Source: Gemmatimonadaceae bacterium (GTDB taxonomy: Bacteria > Gemmatimonadota > Gemmatimonadetes > Gemmatimonadales > Gemmatimonadaceae). From it: a stretch of 8,987 bases of DNA. This document shows, in pieces, positions 6,310 to 8,987 of the stretch (positions are counted from its first letter, which is position 1; each line of letters starts with the position of its first letter). The notes under the pieces are model-generated. The model was not told where the DNA came from, did no database searches, and worked only from the letters and a program-made list of their open reading frames with translations. The DNA is taken from the NCBI GenBank assembly GCA_014379705.1, contig JACMLI010000347.1:1-8987 (forward strand), in the 5' to 3' direction. The translations under genes were made by a program, and so were the position numbers.

Positions 6310-8626
6310 ATGCGATTCGTGCTCACTGCCCTGCTCCTGGTCCCCGCCGTGCTTCACGCGCAGGGAATGGGCGAGCCGTTACGCCCGCGCCGAGTCCATG
6401 CTCGGCCGCAACGCGCGGAAGCTGGTGTACGGCGCCGAGGTGGCGCCGACATTCATGGATGGCGGCCGATTCTGGTATCGCAATCGCATGCAGGGCGGCT
6501 TCGAGTTCATCGTCGTGGATCCCGTGCGCCTGACGCGTCAGCCGGCCTTCGACCACGCGCGACTCGCGGCCGCGCTCTCCATGGCCGCAGACACGGCGTA
6601 CGCGCCAACGACACTCCCGTTCGAGCGCATCCGCCTGAACGACACCGGCACCCAGGTCCGATTCGTCCTGCCCAGCACGCGCGCATGGTCGTGCGACCTC
6701 ACGACGTACACCTGCACGAGTGCGGGCGCCTCGTCCGAACTCGAGGCCAACGAGGTCTCGTCTCCCGACGCGCGCATGGCGGCGTTCGTGCGCGATGACA
6801 ACCTCTGGGTGCGCGATCGCTCGTCAGGCACCGAGCGACAGTTGAGCAAGGATGGGGTTCCCGACTACGCGTACGGCGTGGTGCCCGAGGACCGTGACGA
6901 GGTGACCAACCGGCGCGGCAGCCTCAAGCGGGCACCCGTCCTGCGCTGGTCGCCGGACTCGCGGCGCATCGCGACGTGGCGACTCGACGAGCGCCACGTG
7001 AAGGAGGTCTATCACCTCGAGACGGCCGTCGGCCGGTCGATCCTGCACCGCAGTCGCTATGCACTCCCCGGCGACTCGATCATCCCGACGTACGACTTCT
7101 TCGTGTTCGATGTCGCATCCGGAGGGAGCGTCAAGGTGGACCTGCCGCCGCGCAACATCGTGTCGTCGACGTGTTGCGGGGTGATGTACGACAGCGTGTG
7201 GAAGGACCTGCAATGGTCCGGGGACAGCAAGCAGATTTTCTTCACGTCCCTCGCGCGCGGCTACAAGGAGATTGAGCTCTTCGCCGCCGATCCGCTCACG
7301 GGAAAGGCCCGACGGATCATGGGCGAGAAGAGCGCGACCTACATCGAGCTCAACGTCAATTCTGTCGGGCCGAACTGGCGGGTGTCACCAGACGGATCGG
7401 AGGTCCTCTGGTTTTCGCAGCGGGATGGCTGGGGGCACCTCTATTCATACAACACCACGACGGGGGCGCTCCGCCATCAGGTCACCACGGGGACGTGGGT
7501 GGTCTTCGACATCCTCGCGGTGGACTTTCCGGGTCGTCAGGCACTCGTGAGCGGCGTGGGTCGCGAGCCGGGCGACCCGTACGTGCGGCACCTGTATCGC
7601 GTGAGCCTCGACGGGGCTGGCAGCCAACGGTTGACTTCCGAGGATGCGGATCATGCCGTGCGGGTGTCGCCGGACCAGCGCTTCATCGTCGACACGTGGT
7701 CGCGTCGCGACACGGTGCCGACGACGGTGGTTCGCGATCGCACGGGCCGTGTCGTGATGACACTCGAGCGCGGCGACGTCACCGACCTTCGAAGGACGGG
7801 ATGGCGTTGGCCAGTGCCCTACTCGACCAAGGCCCGCGACGGGGTGACGGACCTTCAGGGTTTCCTCTACTTCCCCTCGGATTTCGACTCCACAAAGCGC
7901 TATCCGGTCGTCGACTACATCTACCCCGGTCCGCAGACGGGACCCATCGGTCTCCGCTCCTTCAACGTCGAGCCGATGGGTGATCCGCAGGCATTTGCGG
8001 AGCTTGGCTTCATCGTGCTTACCATCGACGCCATGGGAACCCCCGGCCGTTCGAAGGCCTTCCACGACAGCTACTATGGGCGGCTGGCCGACAACGGCAT
8101 CCCCGATCATATCACATCCATCAAGCAGCTCGCGGCGCGCTATCCGCAGTTGGATCTCGATCGGGTGGGCATCATGGGACATTCCGGAGGAGGATTCTCG
8201 TCCACGCGCGCGATCCTGCAGTTCCCCGACTTCTTCAAGGTCGCGGTCTCAGGCGCGGGCAACCACGACAACCGCAGCTTCGGCTTCTACTGGGGGGAGC
8301 GGTACCAGGGAATGCTCGTGCGGAACGCCGACGGGACGGACAACTACGACGCGCAGGCCAATCATCGGCTCGCTGCGAACCTCAAGGGGAAGTTCATGTT
8401 GAGCTACGGCACGCTCGATGACCGCGTGCACCCCAATGCCACGCTGCTGCTCATCGACGCCCTGATCGCCAACAACAAGGACTTCGAGCTCGTGGTGATG
8501 CCGAACCGGAACCACGGGTACGGGTCGGAGGGGTATATCCTCCGGCGTTCGTGGGACTTCCTCGTGCGCCACCTGCTGGGCGCCGAGCCGCCAGCTGGGT
8601 ACTGGCTGGATCGGCCGCTACGGTGA
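6310..8626 (+). CDS. Secreted S9 family (prolyl oligopeptidase/DPP IV-like) peptidase, frame break at the signal peptide
   Basis: The signal peptide MRFVLTALLLVPAVLHAQ starts at 6310 in one frame. The mature protein continues one base later in another (from about 6365) to 8626. Skipping one G of the run 6363-6365 joins them as ...LHAQ-EWASRYARAESML..., giving 771 residues, the normal family length. A DPPIV_N-type beta-propeller (about residues 90-500; blades with LRWSPDSRRIATWRLDE and WRVSPDGSEVLWFSQRDGWG) precedes an alpha/beta-hydrolase domain (about 550-771). The catalytic triad is complete: Ser625 in GHSGGG, Asp703/704 in GTLDDRVHP and His735 in NRNHGYG. S9 enzymes cleave short peptides, often after proline; the signal peptide puts it in the periplasm or outside. 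The Glu-Glu motif of true dipeptidyl peptidases is not evident, so exact specificity is open. The break may be a sequencing error, a real mutation or recoding. Without it, a GTG at 6287 or ATG at 6398 would give a leaderless protein. Confidence 0.85.
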
Positions 8627-8642
8627 GGTTCGCATGCCAGGT

Positions 8643-8706
8643 ACGACACTGGGTCCCGGATCAGCGCTCGCTACGCTCGCTTGTCCGGGATGACATAGTG
8701 CGTCGT
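8643..8706. repeat. REP-like inverted repeat, possible bidirectional terminator
   Basis: TCCCGGA (8654-8660) pairs with TCCGGGA (8684-8690). Outer arms ACGACACT (8643-8650) and AGTGCGTCGT (8697-8706) also pair imperfectly, and AGCG/CGCT pair inside. The loop holds a direct repeat CGCTCGCT at 8666-8673 and 8675-8682. It lies between two convergent genes, where repetitive extragenic palindromes and terminators are common. No T tract follows, so it is not a textbook intrinsic terminator. Copies elsewhere in the genome are expected but cannot be seen here. Confidence 0.6.
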
Positions 8707-8747
8707 CGTCTTTGCGGGCACCCTGCCGAACGACACTGACGCCACTG

Positions 8748-8987
8748 TTACGAATCGCTCAGCACCCTCGCGGCGTCGATGCGGGCGACGCGGCGGGCGG
8801 GGAGCCATGAGGCGAGTGCGGCGACGCCCAGGAGCACGGCGCTCAAGCCGGCGTACGTGAGGATATCGAAGCGCGGCACGCCGTAGAGCACCTGCGAGAG
8901 CAGCCGGCTCATGATCCACGCGCCGAGCAACCCGGCCGCCGTGCCCATCGACGCGAGGGCGACGCCCTGGCCGATCACGCGACCGAC
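8748..8987 (-). CDS. ADOP-type ABC permease, C-terminal end only (runs off the window)
   Basis: Only the last 79 residues and a TAA stop lie in the window; the frame stays open through the right edge, so the gene's start is outside. The fragment is the end of an FtsX/MacB-type permease block. VIGQGVALASMGTAAGLLGA begins a span, followed by SRLLSQVLYGVPRFDILTY. A second span, LSAVLLGVAALASWLP, is followed by the family's ARRVARIDAARVL end. The same layout closes the full permease at 2912-5596 (LLFGVAPNDP, then WIPAMRAARVDP), but the two diverge widely in sequence, so they are paralogues rather than a recent duplication. The final RIDAARVLSDS corresponds to the usual RVDPxxALRxE tail. The GTG at 8978 is an internal codon, not a start. 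Confidence 0.85.
   Translation of the reverse strand, partial: VGRVIGQGVALASMGTAAGLLGAWIMSRLLSQVLYGVPRFDILTYAGLSAVLLGVAALASWLPARRVARIDAARVLSDS

Noticed and set aside
5879..6364. Upstream extension of the S9 frame as a 160-residue N-terminal domain
   Set aside because: It overlaps padR on the other strand and then runs through G-rich noncoding DNA. Its Arg/Ser/Gly-rich product has no recognisable motif, and the proper signal peptide lies in the other frame at 6310.

Overview
The window looks like chromosomal DNA of a very GC-rich Gram-negative-type bacterium, most likely from the Gemmatimonadota or Acidobacteriota. This is an inference from three things: the strong G/C preference at third codon positions, a PadR-family regulator coupled to a large 'orphan' ADOP-type ABC permease (a pairing typical of those phyla), and a secreted prolyl-oligopeptidase-type S9 peptidase. 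No RNA genes, CRISPR array or insertion sequence were seen.

Layout. On the + strand, 69-1352 encodes an M20 metallo-deacylase (ArgE/DapE-like). It overlaps by 4 bases (GTGA) a MOSC-domain protein of the YcbX/mARC type (1349-2173). These two converge, with an 11-base gap, on a three-gene minus-strand operon read from 5937 down to 2185: a PadR regulator, a full-length ADOP permease and a seven-span membrane protein resembling DUF2306 proteins. The regulator and permease overlap by 4 bases (ATGA), and the permease and membrane protein are 4 bases apart. Divergent from the operon, after 372 bases of noncoding DNA, is an S9 peptidase (6310-8626, +). Its signal peptide and mature domain lie in different reading frames. 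After a REP-like inverted repeat, the C-terminal end of a second ADOP-type permease (minus strand) runs off the right edge.

How the parts may work together. The PadR protein probably represses its own operon through a 15-base palindrome just upstream of its start. The permease and membrane protein would then form a regulated inner-membrane export or stress module whose ATPase is encoded elsewhere. The deacylase/MOSC pair is translationally coupled and may act on related amide or N-oxygenated substrates, but this is a guess. The S9 peptidase is probably periplasmic and involved in peptide degradation.

The most notable signals are the one-base frame break at the signal-peptide junction of the S9 gene, a dense G-run tract and a palindrome in the divergent promoter region, and four copies of CGTTAGGC. 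Three of those copies supply all the TTA leucine codons of the permease. I see no clear evidence of a wholly new defence or mobile system here.
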